This document shows positions 1-15,209 of a DNA stretch of 32,050 nt, one piece after another. A program made the translations under genes and the position numbers. Origin of the DNA: Thioalkalivibrio sp. (GTDB lineage Bacteria; Pseudomonadota; Gammaproteobacteria; SpSt-1174); assembly GCA_011046015.1 (NCBI GenBank), contig DSBO01000168.1, positions 1 through 32,050 on the forward strand. Direction: 5' to 3'. Under the pieces are notes generated by a model. It searched no databases. It was not told the origin of the DNA and worked only from the letters and a program-made list of their open reading frames with translations. The stretch's first letter is position 1. Each line of letters starts with the position of its first letter.

Positions 1-361
1 CGGCGCGGGACGGCAGGTCCGTGATGGCTGCGACCTCGGTACCGATGTCATCTACGAAGCGGATCACATCCCCACGCGCCTGCATGCGCGCCACCGCGCT
101 GGCGAGGTTGTCCTCGGCGTGACAGCGCAGTTCGTCCATGAAGTCCACTCCCTGGAGTGCATCGATGAGCCGCAGGCAGATCGTCTCCTCGACGTCGGCG
201 GCGGTCGCGCCCCGGTACTCCACCGTGATGCCCACCTCGGTGGGCTGGTAGTCTGGAAAGGTCTCACGCTGGAGCTGCGGGACGGCCAGCACACCCATGG
301 CAAGGAGCAGGATCAATAGCAGGTTGGCGGCCGTCGGGTGGCCGGCGAACCAGCCGATCAC
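1..361 (-). CDS. RND efflux transporter permease (AcrB/MexB-like), N-terminal part, truncated at window edge
   Basis: Reverse-strand translation gives VIGWFAGHPTAANLLLILLLAMGVLAVPQLQRETFPDYQPTEVGITVEYRGATAADVEETICLRLIDALQGVDFMDELRCHAEDN..., a typical RND permease N-terminus. GTG start overlaps the adaptor stop. Absent from the ORF track because it is open at the edge. Confidence 0.85.
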   Translation of the reverse strand, partial: MIGWFAGHPTAANLLLILLLAMGVLAVPQLQRETFPDYQPTEVGITVEYRGATAADVEETICLRLIDALQGVDFMDELRCHAEDNLASAVARMQARGDVIRFVDDIGTEVAAITDLPSRA

Positions 362-1731
362 GGACGCACGCCCTTGGCGCGGTTCACGAGCTCGCGGGCC
401 GCCGCCTCATCATGCGAGACCTCCAGGCGCATGCCCTCGATCGCCGGAGTGAGGTCATCCAGGATCACCCGGTCACCTGGACGGAGCCCCGCGTTGATCA
501 CGGCCAGGTCGCGCTGGGTGAATCCGACTTCCACCCGACGCCGTTCCAGCCGGTCCTCGTCACCGACCAGATAGACCCTCTCCCCATGAACGGCCGCGCG
601 GGGGATCACGATGACCGGTTCCGGGGTGCGGGCGCCAAGCACGCCCTCCACATACATGCCCCGCACCAGCGGGGGACGCTCGGGCGGGCGTGCGCGCCGG
701 TAGGGTTCGTCCACGCCGAGCACCACCTGCACCGTGCGCGTGTCGGGGTTGATGCCGTTAGCCATGCGCAGCACCTGCGCGTCCCACCGTACCTCTGGCG
801 TGCCCACCAACGTCAGACGCGCCTCCAGCGCGTCGAGATCCACCTGCGCCGCGATGTCCGGCCACTCCGTCCCGTCCGGCCCCGCCCGTCGGTCTGCTAC
901 CAGGGCGAGCAGGCGACGCAGCTCGGGCAGAGGGATCTGGGTGACGGCCTCGGCGCGGTCGATGCCATCGCCCGAGAACAGCCGCTGCCCGGGGCTGACA
1001 TGCTGGTGCAGTTCCGCCTCCACGGTTCCCACCCGCAGGTCGTAGGGCGCGTCGAAGCGCGTATCGGTGAGATCGCGTTCCGCCTGGGCCAGCGCCGTCC
1101 GGGCCCGGTCGCGCCGCGCCTCCAGATGAGCGATCCGGCTGGGGATCAGGCGCAGGCCGTTTTCCAGGCCCTGCACGGCCTGGCGCTGCTGCAGCGTGGC
1201 CCGCTCCTGTTCGTCGCGCAGCGTCGCGGCGAGTACGCCCTGTTCCGCCAGTTGGCGGGCCCGCGCCATCTCTCTCTCGGCCAGTGTCAGGCGCCGTCGC
1301 TCCAGCACCAGCAGGTCGCGCGTGTTCTGCTGTTCCTGTTCGAGTTGCGCCAGCTCCGTGTCCAGCGCACCAAGGTCCGCCTGGGCCGCGGCTACGGCCA
1401 GCTCATAGCGGCTCGGGTCGATTTCGAGCAGCCGGGTGCCGGCGGGGATGATGTTGCCGCTCATCAGCCGCGGGTGGCGGAAGCGCACCGGGCCACTCAC
1501 GTTCGCAACCCCCTGAAAGCTCTGCGTCGGCCGCACCGTACCGAAGCCCCTGGCCTCGACGAAAAAATGCACCGACTCCACTTCGATCACGCGCACGGCC
1601 CGCGCCAGCCTGGCCGTATCGTCCTGGGGTGGACCCTGGCGTAGCGCCACCATGGTCACCACAAAGGCCAGCCCAACGGCCAGCGCGATGCCCACCGGCC
1701 AGAGTCGCCGATTCTTTGCATAACTATTCAT
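358..1731 (-). CDS. RND efflux periplasmic adaptor subunit (HlyD/MFP family)
   Basis: ORF 457 aa with N-terminal TM segment, barrel-sandwich and coiled-coil regions, followed directly by the permease gene. Confidence 0.88.
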   Translation of the reverse strand: MNSYAKNRRLWPVGIALAVGLAFVVTMVALRQGPPQDDTARLARAVRVIEVESVHFFVEARGFGTVRPTQSFQGVANVSGPVRFRHPRLMSGNIIPAGTRLLEIDPSRYELAVAAAQADLGALDTELAQLEQEQQNTRDLLVLERRRLTLAEREMARARQLAEQGVLAATLRDEQERATLQQRQAVQGLENGLRLIPSRIAHLEARRDRARTALAQAERDLTDTRFDAPYDLRVGTVEAELHQHVSPGQRLFSGDGIDRAEAVTQIPLPELRRLLALVADRRAGPDGTEWPDIAAQVDLDALEARLTLVGTPEVRWDAQVLRMANGINPDTRTVQVVLGVDEPYRRARPPERPPLVRGMYVEGVLGARTPEPVIVIPRAAVHGERVYLVGDEDRLERRRVEVGFTQRDLAVINAGLRPGDRVILDDLTPAIEGMRLEVSHDEAAARELVNRAKGVRP

Positions 1732-2339
1732 GATTCGCGTACATCGATTCCCTGGCGGAAAATGGCGAAGATCCCCGGTGCCTGGTCACGGGCAGGCTCC
1801 ATCTCGCCCGTGACCAGCGATTGCACCACCAGGCCCTGGATCGCGCCGACGAACAGCACGGCCGCGCTTGCCACGTCCAGATCGTCCCGCAGCTCGCCTG
1901 CGTCGATACCAGCCCGCAGCAGGCCCTCGATGCGGGCACGGTAGCGCGCCAGCGCCTGCTCGATCACCCGCCGCGCCGGCCCCTGTGCCGGCCGTTGAAG
2001 CTCACCGAGCATCAGTCGGGGTACGCCTGGACGCTCGGCGACGAAGGCCACGTGGGCGAGAAACATGGCCTCGAGTCCGGCCAGCGGTGAGGGCGTGTCA
2101 TCCGCCACCGCCGCCACCCGTGAGATAAGCTGCTCCGCGACCCAGGCGGCCACTGCCTGCCAGACTGCCTGTTTGGTCGGGAAGTGGCGAAACAGGGCCG
2201 CCTGGGAGAGCTTCATGCGCTTCGCGATGGCCCCGGTCGTCACCGTGGCCGGGTCCTGTTCGGCACAGAGCTCGATGACGGTTTCCACCGCCTCGCTACG
2301 GCGTTCTTCGGCGGGACGGTGTCGTGTGGGCTCAGCCAT
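1728..2339 (-). CDS. TetR/AcrR family transcriptional regulator
   Basis: ORF 203 aa with N-terminal HTH (VTTGAIAKRMKLSQAALFRHFPTKQAVWQAVAAWV). ATGA overlap with the adaptor gene. Confidence 0.9.
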   Translation of the reverse strand: MAEPTRHRPAEERRSEAVETVIELCAEQDPATVTTGAIAKRMKLSQAALFRHFPTKQAVWQAVAAWVAEQLISRVAAVADDTPSPLAGLEAMFLAHVAFVAERPGVPRLMLGELQRPAQGPARRVIEQALARYRARIEGLLRAGIDAGELRDDLDVASAAVLFVGAIQGLVVQSLVTGEMEPARDQAPGIFAIFRQGIDVRES

Positions 2340-2348
2340 GGCGCGGTG

Positions 2349-2370
2349 TAAGTGAGTGATTGCTCACTTA
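2349..2370. promoter_or_regulatory. Probable TetR operator: perfect 8-bp inverted repeat TAAGTGAG-TGATTG-CTCACTTA
   Basis: Direct reading of the dyad just upstream of the tetR start (2339); abuts a candidate minus-strand promoter. Confidence 0.75.
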
Positions 2371-2397
2371 GTGTATACCTGGTTGCCGGCAATGCAA
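2370..2397 (-). promoter_or_regulatory. Candidate sigma70 promoter for the tetR-RND operon (TTGCAT-N16-TACACT)
   Basis: Reverse-strand reading: -35 at 2397-2392, -10 at 2375-2370, adjacent to the operator dyad. Confidence 0.45.
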
Positions 2398-2488
2398 GTC
2401 CCGTGACTGAACCGGCACTGGCCGCCGGGGTCTCATGGGGCGTAAGATCACGTATTAAGTAGCAAAACGCCCAGGTTTCGAGCACTGC

Positions 2489-4375
<1,887 letters not shown>

Positions 4376-4390
4376 ACCGGGATTTCCCGC

Positions 4391-5515
4391 TCAGGACCGC
4401 CCCAGGAAGACATACCACTGGGGGCGACCCCGCGTCTCCATCGGTACGACACGGACCTGAGCATGCAACACGCTGCCGTCCCCGCAGCGCAGCGGCAGGC
4501 GGATGGGTTGCCCATCGGCCTGCCCCGCCAGCAGCCGCAGCCGGTCCACGGCCGATGTGTCATCAAGCAGCTGTCCCAGGCTCATCCCCACCCGCGCATG
4601 CGCGGCGTAGCCCAGCAACGCCGCTGCTGCGGGGTTCGCCTGTGTGATCTCCGACTCGGTCGCGTCGACGAGCAGCAGGGCGTCCGTGCTGTGCTCGAAC
4701 AGGCCGCGGAAGCGCGCGTTGCTCTCCTGGATCTGCTCCAGGGCCTCGATGCGGTCGGTGACGTCCATCAGTACCAGGACCAGTCCCCCTACCCGGCCGT
4801 TCGGCCCCTTGATCGGCAGCAGGCTCCAGTCCCAGTGCGTGGTGCCGCGCTCGGGTGCGTGGGCATACTGAAAGGGGCGGGCGAAGCCGTGATAGGGCTC
4901 GCCGCTGGCCACGACCTGACGGAAGATGCGCGCGTTGCGGTCGTTGGGGTACAGCTCGAAGTGGTTGCGCCCCGGGAAGTCGGAGGGCTCCCGGCCATCG
5001 ATGCGCGCATAATGGGCGTTCACGCGCAGGAAGTTGAAGTCGCGGTCCATGTAGGCGACGGCAACTTCGTGCACGCTGAAGGCCACGTCGAGCAGCAGGC
5101 TGGCCTCGGCGCCCAGCGCCTCGGCCTGTTTGTGCGCCGTCATGTCGACCACCAGCGCATGAATACCCCGGACCTCCCCCTCGACGATGTCCGGGATGTA
5201 GTCGGCCACAATGTGGCGCTGTGTGCCAGACGCATCGCCGGCCGGGATCTCCAGCTCGTAGCTGACGGTCTCGCCGGCCAGCGCGCGCCGCAGAAAGTGT
5301 TCGACCCGGCCATATATGGCCTCCCCCAGCACCTCGCGCACCGAGCGCCCGACGATGGCCTCGGGATCGATCCCGTACCAGCGCTGATAGGCGGTATTGG
5401 CGAAGCGGTAACGCTCCTCCCGGTCGACATAGGCGACCAGCGCCGGCAGGTGATCGGTGACGTCAAACGCGCGGGCATGGCTCACGTGCTCATCGAGTGG
5501 TCTCACGGGTGGCAT
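4391..5515 (-). CDS. PAS domain-containing protein with about three PAS modules and no recognisable output domain
   Basis: In-frame Met at 5515 (MPPVRPLDEHVSHARAFDVTDHLPALVAYVDREERYRFANTAYQRWYGIDPEAIVGRSV...). Repeated PAS signatures (NFLRVNAHYARIDGREPSDFPGRNHFELYP; NARFRGLFEHSTDALLLVDATESEITQANPAAAALLGY). The longer 670-aa ORF upstream extension looks spurious. Confidence 0.85.
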   Translation of the reverse strand: MPPVRPLDEHVSHARAFDVTDHLPALVAYVDREERYRFANTAYQRWYGIDPEAIVGRSVREVLGEAIYGRVEHFLRRALAGETVSYELEIPAGDASGTQRHIVADYIPDIVEGEVRGIHALVVDMTAHKQAEALGAEASLLLDVAFSVHEVAVAYMDRDFNFLRVNAHYARIDGREPSDFPGRNHFELYPNDRNARIFRQVVASGEPYHGFARPFQYAHAPERGTTHWDWSLLPIKGPNGRVGGLVLVLMDVTDRIEALEQIQESNARFRGLFEHSTDALLLVDATESEITQANPAAAALLGYAAHARVGMSLGQLLDDTSAVDRLRLLAGQADGQPIRLPLRCGDGSVLHAQVRVVPMETRGRPQWYVFLGRS

Positions 5516-5716
5516 CCTTTCCGGGTTGCGCCTGGGCTGCCGAAGGGGTTCGTGTGGGTGCCGGATCTTCTGGTCATGGCGACCACCGATACTGAGCCTA
5601 GTCCAGATCCGGTGGTGACGACAATCGAATCTGTGCCCGATGGAATGCCACTCGTTGCTTGCCCCTCTACCCGGATACGGGGCGCGTCGCGTCCCTTGAC
5701 TCAGGAGGAAAGAATC

Positions 5717-6172
5717 ATGATTCGACGGATACTGATTGCGCTGCTGTTGCTGGTGCCCATCGCGAGCCTCGCCGCTGATAACGGCCTGGTCACCAAGCCC
5801 AGCCCCCATTCCGTGAGCCAGACCCTGAACCGCCTGGAGGCGGCGCTCGAGGCGCGGGGTATCACCATCGTCACCCGCTGGAGCCATGATGCCGGTGCGC
5901 GCCGCGCCGGCATGGCGCTGCGCCCCACGGAACTGCTGCTGTTCGGCAATCCCGCCCTGGGCACCCATTTCTTCACCAGCGCACAGACGGCGGGCATCGA
6001 CCTGCCCATGAAGGCGCTGGCCTGGGAGGATGCCGACGGTCAGGTCTGGCTGGCGTACAATGACCCGGGCTATATTGCGGCGCGCCACGGCATCACCGAC
6101 CGCGAGGAGATCGTGGCCAAGATGCGCGGCGCGCTGGACGGCCTGAGCGATCAGGCGATTGCACCCGACTGA
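5717..6172 (+). CDS. DUF302 domain-containing secreted protein
   Basis: AGGAGG ribosome-binding site at 5703-5708, signal peptide MIRRILIALLLLVPIASLAA, DUF302-like body (SVSQTLNRLEAALEARGITIVTRWSHDAGARRAGMALRPTELLLFGNPALGT). The 4463 ORF start is spurious. Confidence 0.9.
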   Translation: MIRRILIALLLLVPIASLAADNGLVTKPSPHSVSQTLNRLEAALEARGITIVTRWSHDAGARRAGMALRPTELLLFGNPALGTHFFTSAQTAGIDLPMKALAWEDADGQVWLAYNDPGYIAARHGITDREEIVAKMRGALDGLSDQAIAPD

Positions 6173-6190
6173 CCCGACCCGGAACCGTGA

Positions 6191-6838
6191 ATGACCGACT
6201 TCCATGACTTGATGCGGCCCCTGGCCACGGGGGCCGAGGCGCTGGACCTCGCGCTCGATGCCGCCACCCTGCACGTCCTGCTCGACTACCTGGCCCTGCT
6301 GGACAAGTGGAACAAGGTCTTCAACCTCACCGCGGTGCGCAGTCCTCGCGAGATGCTGAGCCACCACCTGCTCGACAGCCTGGCGGTGGAGCCGCACCTG
6401 CACGGCGTGCGCATCATCGACGTGGGTTCGGGCCCCGGCCTGCCGGGTATCCCGCTGGCGGTCGTCTCCCCGGAGCGACGCTTTACCCTGCTCGACAGTA
6501 ACGGGAAGAAGGCGCGTTTCATGCGCCAGGCCGTGATCGACCTCGGGTTATCGAATGTCGAGGTGCTGCACGAGCGGGTGGAAAACTACCGCCCGGAGGA
6601 AGGCTTTGATACAGTCATCAGCCGCGCCTTTTCCGCCATCGCCGACTTCGTGACACTGGCGGGGCCGTTGTGTCGCCAGGGGGGGCGGTTGCTGGCGATG
6701 AAGGGGCGTTATCCCGAGGAGGAACTCAGCGCCCTGCCGGCCGGGTACGCGGTGGCGGCCGTGCACCGGCTGGTCGTGCCCGAGCTCGATGCCGAGCGCC
6801 ACCTCGTCGAGATCACCAAGGAAGCGAGCCGTACATGA
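6191..6838 (+). CDS. rsmG: 16S rRNA (guanine527-N7)-methyltransferase RsmG (GidB)
   Basis: 215 aa; LLDKWNKVFNLTAVRSPREMLSHHLLDSLAV and DVGSGPGLPGIPLAV motifs; located upstream of parA. Confidence 0.97.
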   Translation: MTDFHDLMRPLATGAEALDLALDAATLHVLLDYLALLDKWNKVFNLTAVRSPREMLSHHLLDSLAVEPHLHGVRIIDVGSGPGLPGIPLAVVSPERRFTLLDSNGKKARFMRQAVIDLGLSNVEVLHERVENYRPEEGFDTVISRAFSAIADFVTLAGPLCRQGGRLLAMKGRYPEEELSALPAGYAVAAVHRLVVPELDAERHLVEITKEASRT

Positions 6839-7620
6839 GCAAGATCATCGCCATCACCAACCAGAAGGGCGGCGTCGGCAAGACGACCACCAGCGTCAAC
6901 CTCGCCGCTTCGCTGGCCGCGACCAGGCGCCGCGTCCTGCTGGTCGATCTCGACCCCCAGGGCAACGCCACCATGGGCAGCGGCCTGGACAAGCACGGTC
7001 TGGAAGAGACCAGCTGCGAAGTCCTGCTCGACGGCATGCCAGCGGCCGACGCGATCCGCCGCCTGCCCGAGGTCGGTTATGATATCCTGCCGGCCAACGG
7101 CGAGCTCACCGCCGCCGAGGTGCAGCTCACCGCCGCCGACCGCCGCGAATTCCGCCTGCGCGAGGCCCTGGCGGCCGTCAGCGACCGTTACGACTACATC
7201 CTGGTCGATTGCCCGCCGTCGCTGAACATGCTCACGGTCAATGCCCTGGTGGCGGCCCATGGCGTGCTGATCCCCATGCAGTGCGAGTACTATGCGCTGG
7301 AAGGGTTGTCGGCGCTGGTGAGCACCATCGAGCAGATCCGCAGCAACGTGAACCCGGAGCTGCAGATCGAGGGCCTGTTGCGCACCATGTACGATCCCCG
7401 CAACAACCTGGCCAACGACGTCTCCACCCAGCTTACCGAGCACTTTGGGGAACGCGTCTACCGCACTATCATCCCGCGCAACATCCGACTGGCCGAGGCG
7501 CCGAGCCATGGCCTGCCGGTTTTGCTGTATGATAAAACGTCGCGTGGCGCCCTGGCCTACCTGGCGCTGGCCGGCGAAATCCTCAGACGTGAATCCAACC
7601 TCGCGGCGGCTGCCGGCTGA
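6835..7620 (+). CDS. parA: Chromosome partitioning ATPase ParA (Soj)
   Basis: MSKIIAITNQKGGVGKTTTSVNLAASLA deviant Walker A; ATGA overlap with rsmG. Confidence 0.97.
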   Translation: MSKIIAITNQKGGVGKTTTSVNLAASLAATRRRVLLVDLDPQGNATMGSGLDKHGLEETSCEVLLDGMPAADAIRRLPEVGYDILPANGELTAAEVQLTAADRREFRLREALAAVSDRYDYILVDCPPSLNMLTVNALVAAHGVLIPMQCEYYALEGLSALVSTIEQIRSNVNPELQIEGLLRTMYDPRNNLANDVSTQLTEHFGERVYRTIIPRNIRLAEAPSHGLPVLLYDKTSRGALAYLALAGEILRRESNLAAAAG

Positions 7621-7654
7621 ACGGCCGACGGCGCCCAGTAGCGAAAGCGACACC

Positions 7655-8524
7655 ATGGCACGCAAGAAACCGGGACTCGGACGCGGACTAACCGAGCTGC
7701 TAAGCGCCTCTGCGGCGCAACCGGCCAGCCCTGAAGAAGAGGCGGCCAATCTCAAGAACATCCCGGTGGAGAAGATCCGTCGCGGCAAATACCAGCCGCG
7801 CATCCACATCCGGCCCGAGGCCCTGCAGGAACTGGCGGACTCCATCCGCGCCCAGGGTGTGGTGCAGCCGGTGGTGGTGCGCCCGGTGGACGGGGGCTAC
7901 GAGCTGATCGCCGGCGAGCGTCGCTGGCGCGCCTCCCAGCTGGCCGGCCTGCATGAGGTCCCGGCGCTGGTACGCGACATTCCGGACCAGGCCGCGGCGG
8001 CCATGTCGCTGATCGAGAACATCCAGCGCGAGGACCTCAACCCGCTGGAAGAGGCCAACGCCCTGCAGCGCCTGATCGAGGAATTCGGCCTCACCCACCA
8101 GCAGACCGCCGAATCCGTCGGCCGCTCGCGGACCTCCGTCACCAACCTCCTGCGCCTGCTCGAGCTCACCGAGGAGGTGAAGGCCTTTCTCGACGAGGGT
8201 CAGCTGGAGATGGGGCACGCCCGCGCGCTGCTCGCCCTCAGCGGTGCCCGGCAGGGCGAGGCGGCCCGCAAGGTCGTCGCCCGGGGCATGTCGGTGCGCG
8301 AGACCGAGCGCCTGGTGAAAAAACTCCAGGCCGAGGCCGCCGAGGGCGGGGCCGCGAAGCCCGGCCAGGCCAAGAACCCGGACGTGCGCCGCCTGGAATC
8401 CGACCTCGCCGAACGCCTGGGGGCCCGGGTCAGCATCGACTACAACCAGTGCGGCAAGGGCAAGCTGGTCATTGCCTACAACTCCCTGGACGAGCTCGAC
8501 GGCATCCTCGAGCACATCCGCTAG
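7655..8524 (+). CDS. parB: Chromosome partitioning protein ParB (Spo0J)
   Basis: MARKKPGLGRGLTELL start; GERRWRASQLAG and IENIQREDLNPLEEA ParB motifs. Confidence 0.97.
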   Translation: MARKKPGLGRGLTELLSASAAQPASPEEEAANLKNIPVEKIRRGKYQPRIHIRPEALQELADSIRAQGVVQPVVVRPVDGGYELIAGERRWRASQLAGLHEVPALVRDIPDQAAAAMSLIENIQREDLNPLEEANALQRLIEEFGLTHQQTAESVGRSRTSVTNLLRLLELTEEVKAFLDEGQLEMGHARALLALSGARQGEAARKVVARGMSVRETERLVKKLQAEAAEGGAAKPGQAKNPDVRRLESDLAERLGARVSIDYNQCGKGKLVIAYNSLDELDGILEHIR

Positions 8525-8558
8525 GATCCCGCCCGCGGCCCGGCGAGCCGGGGTTTGG

Positions 8559-8587
8559 TTGACCGTGTATTAGTGCTTCTCTATACT
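8559..8587 (+). promoter_or_regulatory. Candidate sigma70 promoter of the atp operon (TTGACC-N17-TATACT)
   Basis: -35 at 8559-8564, -10 at 8582-8587, 17-bp spacer, in the parB-atpI intergenic region. Confidence 0.75.
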
Positions 8588-8677
8588 TCGCGCTCCAGCG
8601 CCGTACCCCGACTGACGGGCCTGGGGGCAGGAGTCGGGTCGAACCGCGCCGGATCGAGACACAGTGACACCGTATCA

Positions 8678-9914
<1,237 letters not shown>

Positions 9915-9937
9915 TTTCGTTTTTAACCTTTGATTAG

Positions 9938-10192
<255 letters not shown>

Positions 10193-10197
10193 GCCTG

Positions 10198-10213
10198 AAC
10201 GAAAGGGTTCGTT
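10198..10213 (+). other. Intercistronic RNA hairpin AACGAA-AGGG-TTCGTT between atpE and atpF
   Basis: Perfect 6-bp inverted repeat with 4-nt loop, 5 nt after the atpE stop; no U tract. Confidence 0.5.
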
Positions 10214-10244
10214 GCTCTAACAGCCAAAACCACGAGGTACCGGC

Positions 10245-10715
10245 ATGAATTTCAACGCTACACTGATCGGCCAGATGATCACCTTCGCGGTGTTCGTGTG
10301 GTTTGTCATGAAGTTTGTGTGGCCGCCGCTCATCAACGCGCTCAACGAGCGTCGGGCGAAGATCGCTGACGGGCTTGCTGCTGCAGAAAAGGGCAAGCAC
10401 GAGCAGGAACTCGCCAAGAAACGCGCCACCGAGCAGCTTCAAGAGGCCAAGCAGCAAGCGGCCGAAATCATCTCGCAAGCCCAGAAGCGTGCGAATGAGA
10501 TCGTCGAAGAGGCCAAGGGTGCGGCTCGTACCGAAGGTGAGCGCATCAAGGAGGCGGCCAGGGCCGAGATCGATCAGGAAGTCAACCGCGCGAAGGAACA
10601 GTTGCGCGGCCAGGTCTCCACGATCGCTCTTGCTGGCGCCGAGAAGGTGCTGAAGAAAGAAATCGACGCTAAGGCTCACAGCCAGGTGCTGGACGAGCTC
10701 GTCGCACAAATCTAG
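10245..10715 (+). CDS. atpF: F0F1 ATP synthase subunit B
   Basis: [29 protein letters not shown] followed by a long charged helix. Confidence 0.97.
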   Translation: MNFNATLIGQMITFAVFVWFVMKFVWPPLINALNERRAKIADGLAAAEKGKHEQELAKKRATEQLQEAKQQAAEIISQAQKRANEIVEEAKGAARTEGERIKEAARAEIDQEVNRAKEQLRGQVSTIALAGAEKVLKKEIDAKAHSQVLDELVAQI

Positions 10716-10725
10716 GTAGCTCACG

Positions 10726-11262
10726 ATGTCTGAAATCACCACCGCCGCGCGGCCCTATGCGCGCGCTGCTTTCGAGGTCGCAAAGGAAAAGGGCACGCTG
10801 CAGGTCTGGAGTGACCAGCTGGCCTTCATGGCCGCGGTTGCCAACGATCCGCAGATGCGCGCCGTGCTGGACAGTCCCGCGCTGACCCGTACCCAACGCG
10901 CCGATCTGATGATCAGCGTGTGTGGTGACCACATCGACGACCAGGCCAAGAACCTGGTCAAGCTGCTGGCCGAGAACGGCCGTCTCGTCGTCCTGACGGA
11001 AATCGCCGCGCTGTACGAAGTGATGCGCGCCGATGCCGAAGGGTCGGTCGAGGCCGAAGTGATCTCGGCCCAGGATGTAAGCGACGCGCAGCTGGCGAAA
11101 ATAGCTGAAGCGCTCAAGGGTCGCCTGGGACGTGAGGTGAAACTCACGACGCGCATCGATGACTCGCTCATCGGCGGCGCGATTATCCGCGCAGGTGATT
11201 TGGTGATTGATGGTTCGATTCGGGGCCGACTGGCAAAGCTGACCGGCGCCCTGAGCCGCTAA
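10726..11262 (+). CDS. atpH: F0F1 ATP synthase subunit delta
   Basis: 178 aa; [20 protein letters not shown]-terminus and C-terminal [28 protein letters not shown]. Confidence 0.97.
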   Translation: MSEITTAARPYARAAFEVAKEKGTLQVWSDQLAFMAAVANDPQMRAVLDSPALTRTQRADLMISVCGDHIDDQAKNLVKLLAENGRLVVLTEIAALYEVMRADAEGSVEAEVISAQDVSDAQLAKIAEALKGRLGREVKLTTRIDDSLIGGAIIRAGDLVIDGSIRGRLAKLTGALSR

Positions 11263-11275
11263 GAGGATACAGACT

Positions 11276-12817
<1,542 letters not shown>

Positions 12818-12828
12818 CTGAAATCCGC

Positions 12829-12851
12829 GGGCCCGGGAACCATCCGGGCCC
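12829..12851 (+). other. Intercistronic RNA hairpin GGGCCCGG-GAACCAT-CCGGGCCC between atpA and atpG
   Basis: Perfect 8-bp GC-only stem with 7-nt loop, not followed by a U tract. Confidence 0.6.
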
Positions 12852-12885
12852 TGTTCGCGGCCGCAACGTTTGAGGCTTTACTGAT

Positions 12886-13746
12886 ATGGCAGGCGCAAAA
12901 GAGATCCGCACCCAGATCAAGAGTATCCAGAATACTCAGAAGATCACCAAGGCGATGGAAATGGTCGCCGCGTCCAAGATGCGCAGAGCGCAGGACCGGA
13001 TGGCGGCCACCAAGCCGTACGCGGAAAAGATGCGCAACGTGATTGGCCACCTGGCCATGGCGCATCCCGAGTACAAGCATCCGTTCCTGATCGAGCGCGA
13101 AGCCAAGCGCGTCGGTTTCATCATCGTGTCCTCGGACCGTGGTCTGTGCGGCGGCCTGAACATCAATCTGTTCAAGCAGGCCGTGCTGGCGATGAAGGAA
13201 TGGCAGCAGAAGGGTGTCGAGATTGACCTCGTCCTGATCGGTCAGAAGGCCAGCCAGTTCTTCAAGCGCATGGGTGGCAACGTCCTTGGCCAGGTGACCC
13301 ACCTGGGTGACCGTCCGCACCTGTCCGATCTGATCGGCAGCGTGAAGGTCATGCTCGATGGTTACACCGAAGGCCGGATCGACCGCCTCTTCCTGGTGGA
13401 AAACGAGTTCGTCAACACCATGACCCAGAAGCCGCGCGTCAGCACCCTGCTGCCGATCGCCGCCTCCGGGGAAGAAGAGCTCAAGCACCACTGGGATTAC
13501 ATCTACGAACCGGATGCGCAGGATGTCCTCGACGGGCTGCTGATGCGCTACGTGGAATCGCAGGTGTATCAGTCCGTGGTCGAAAACGTTGCCTGTGAAA
13601 TGGCGGCGCGAATGATTGCTATGAAATCTGCCACCGACAACGCGGGCGAGCTCATTGGCGATCTTAAGCTGGTGTACAACAAGGCACGCCAGGCGGCAAT
13701 TACCCAAGAAATTTCCGAGATCGTGAGCGGCGCCGCTGCGGTGTAA
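12886..13746 (+). CDS. atpG: F0F1 ATP synthase subunit gamma
   Basis: [47 protein letters not shown]. Confidence 0.98.
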   Translation: MAGAKEIRTQIKSIQNTQKITKAMEMVAASKMRRAQDRMAATKPYAEKMRNVIGHLAMAHPEYKHPFLIEREAKRVGFIIVSSDRGLCGGLNINLFKQAVLAMKEWQQKGVEIDLVLIGQKASQFFKRMGGNVLGQVTHLGDRPHLSDLIGSVKVMLDGYTEGRIDRLFLVENEFVNTMTQKPRVSTLLPIAASGEEELKHHWDYIYEPDAQDVLDGLLMRYVESQVYQSVVENVACEMAARMIAMKSATDNAGELIGDLKLVYNKARQAAITQEISEIVSGAAAV

Positions 13747-13777
13747 CGCGGTCGGTACTGAATTCGAATTGAGTTAA

Positions 13778-15178
<1,401 letters not shown>

Positions 15179-15209
15179 TTCCGAGGCTAAACCGAACAGA
15201 GGCTAGAAT

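Noticed and set aside
412-1644. 410-aa plus-strand ORF opposite the RND adaptor
   Set aside because: Low-complexity antisense composition; the minus-strand adaptor is the real gene.
4463-5716. Upstream extension of the 569-aa ORF ending at 6172
   Set aside because: Only the part from 5717 has a Shine-Dalgarno, signal peptide and DUF302 body; the rest is antisense to the PAS gene.
6700-6720. TTATCC-like DnaA box near the rsmG end
   Set aside because: Only a partial match (TTATCCCGA) within coding sequence and no cluster, so not evidence of oriC.
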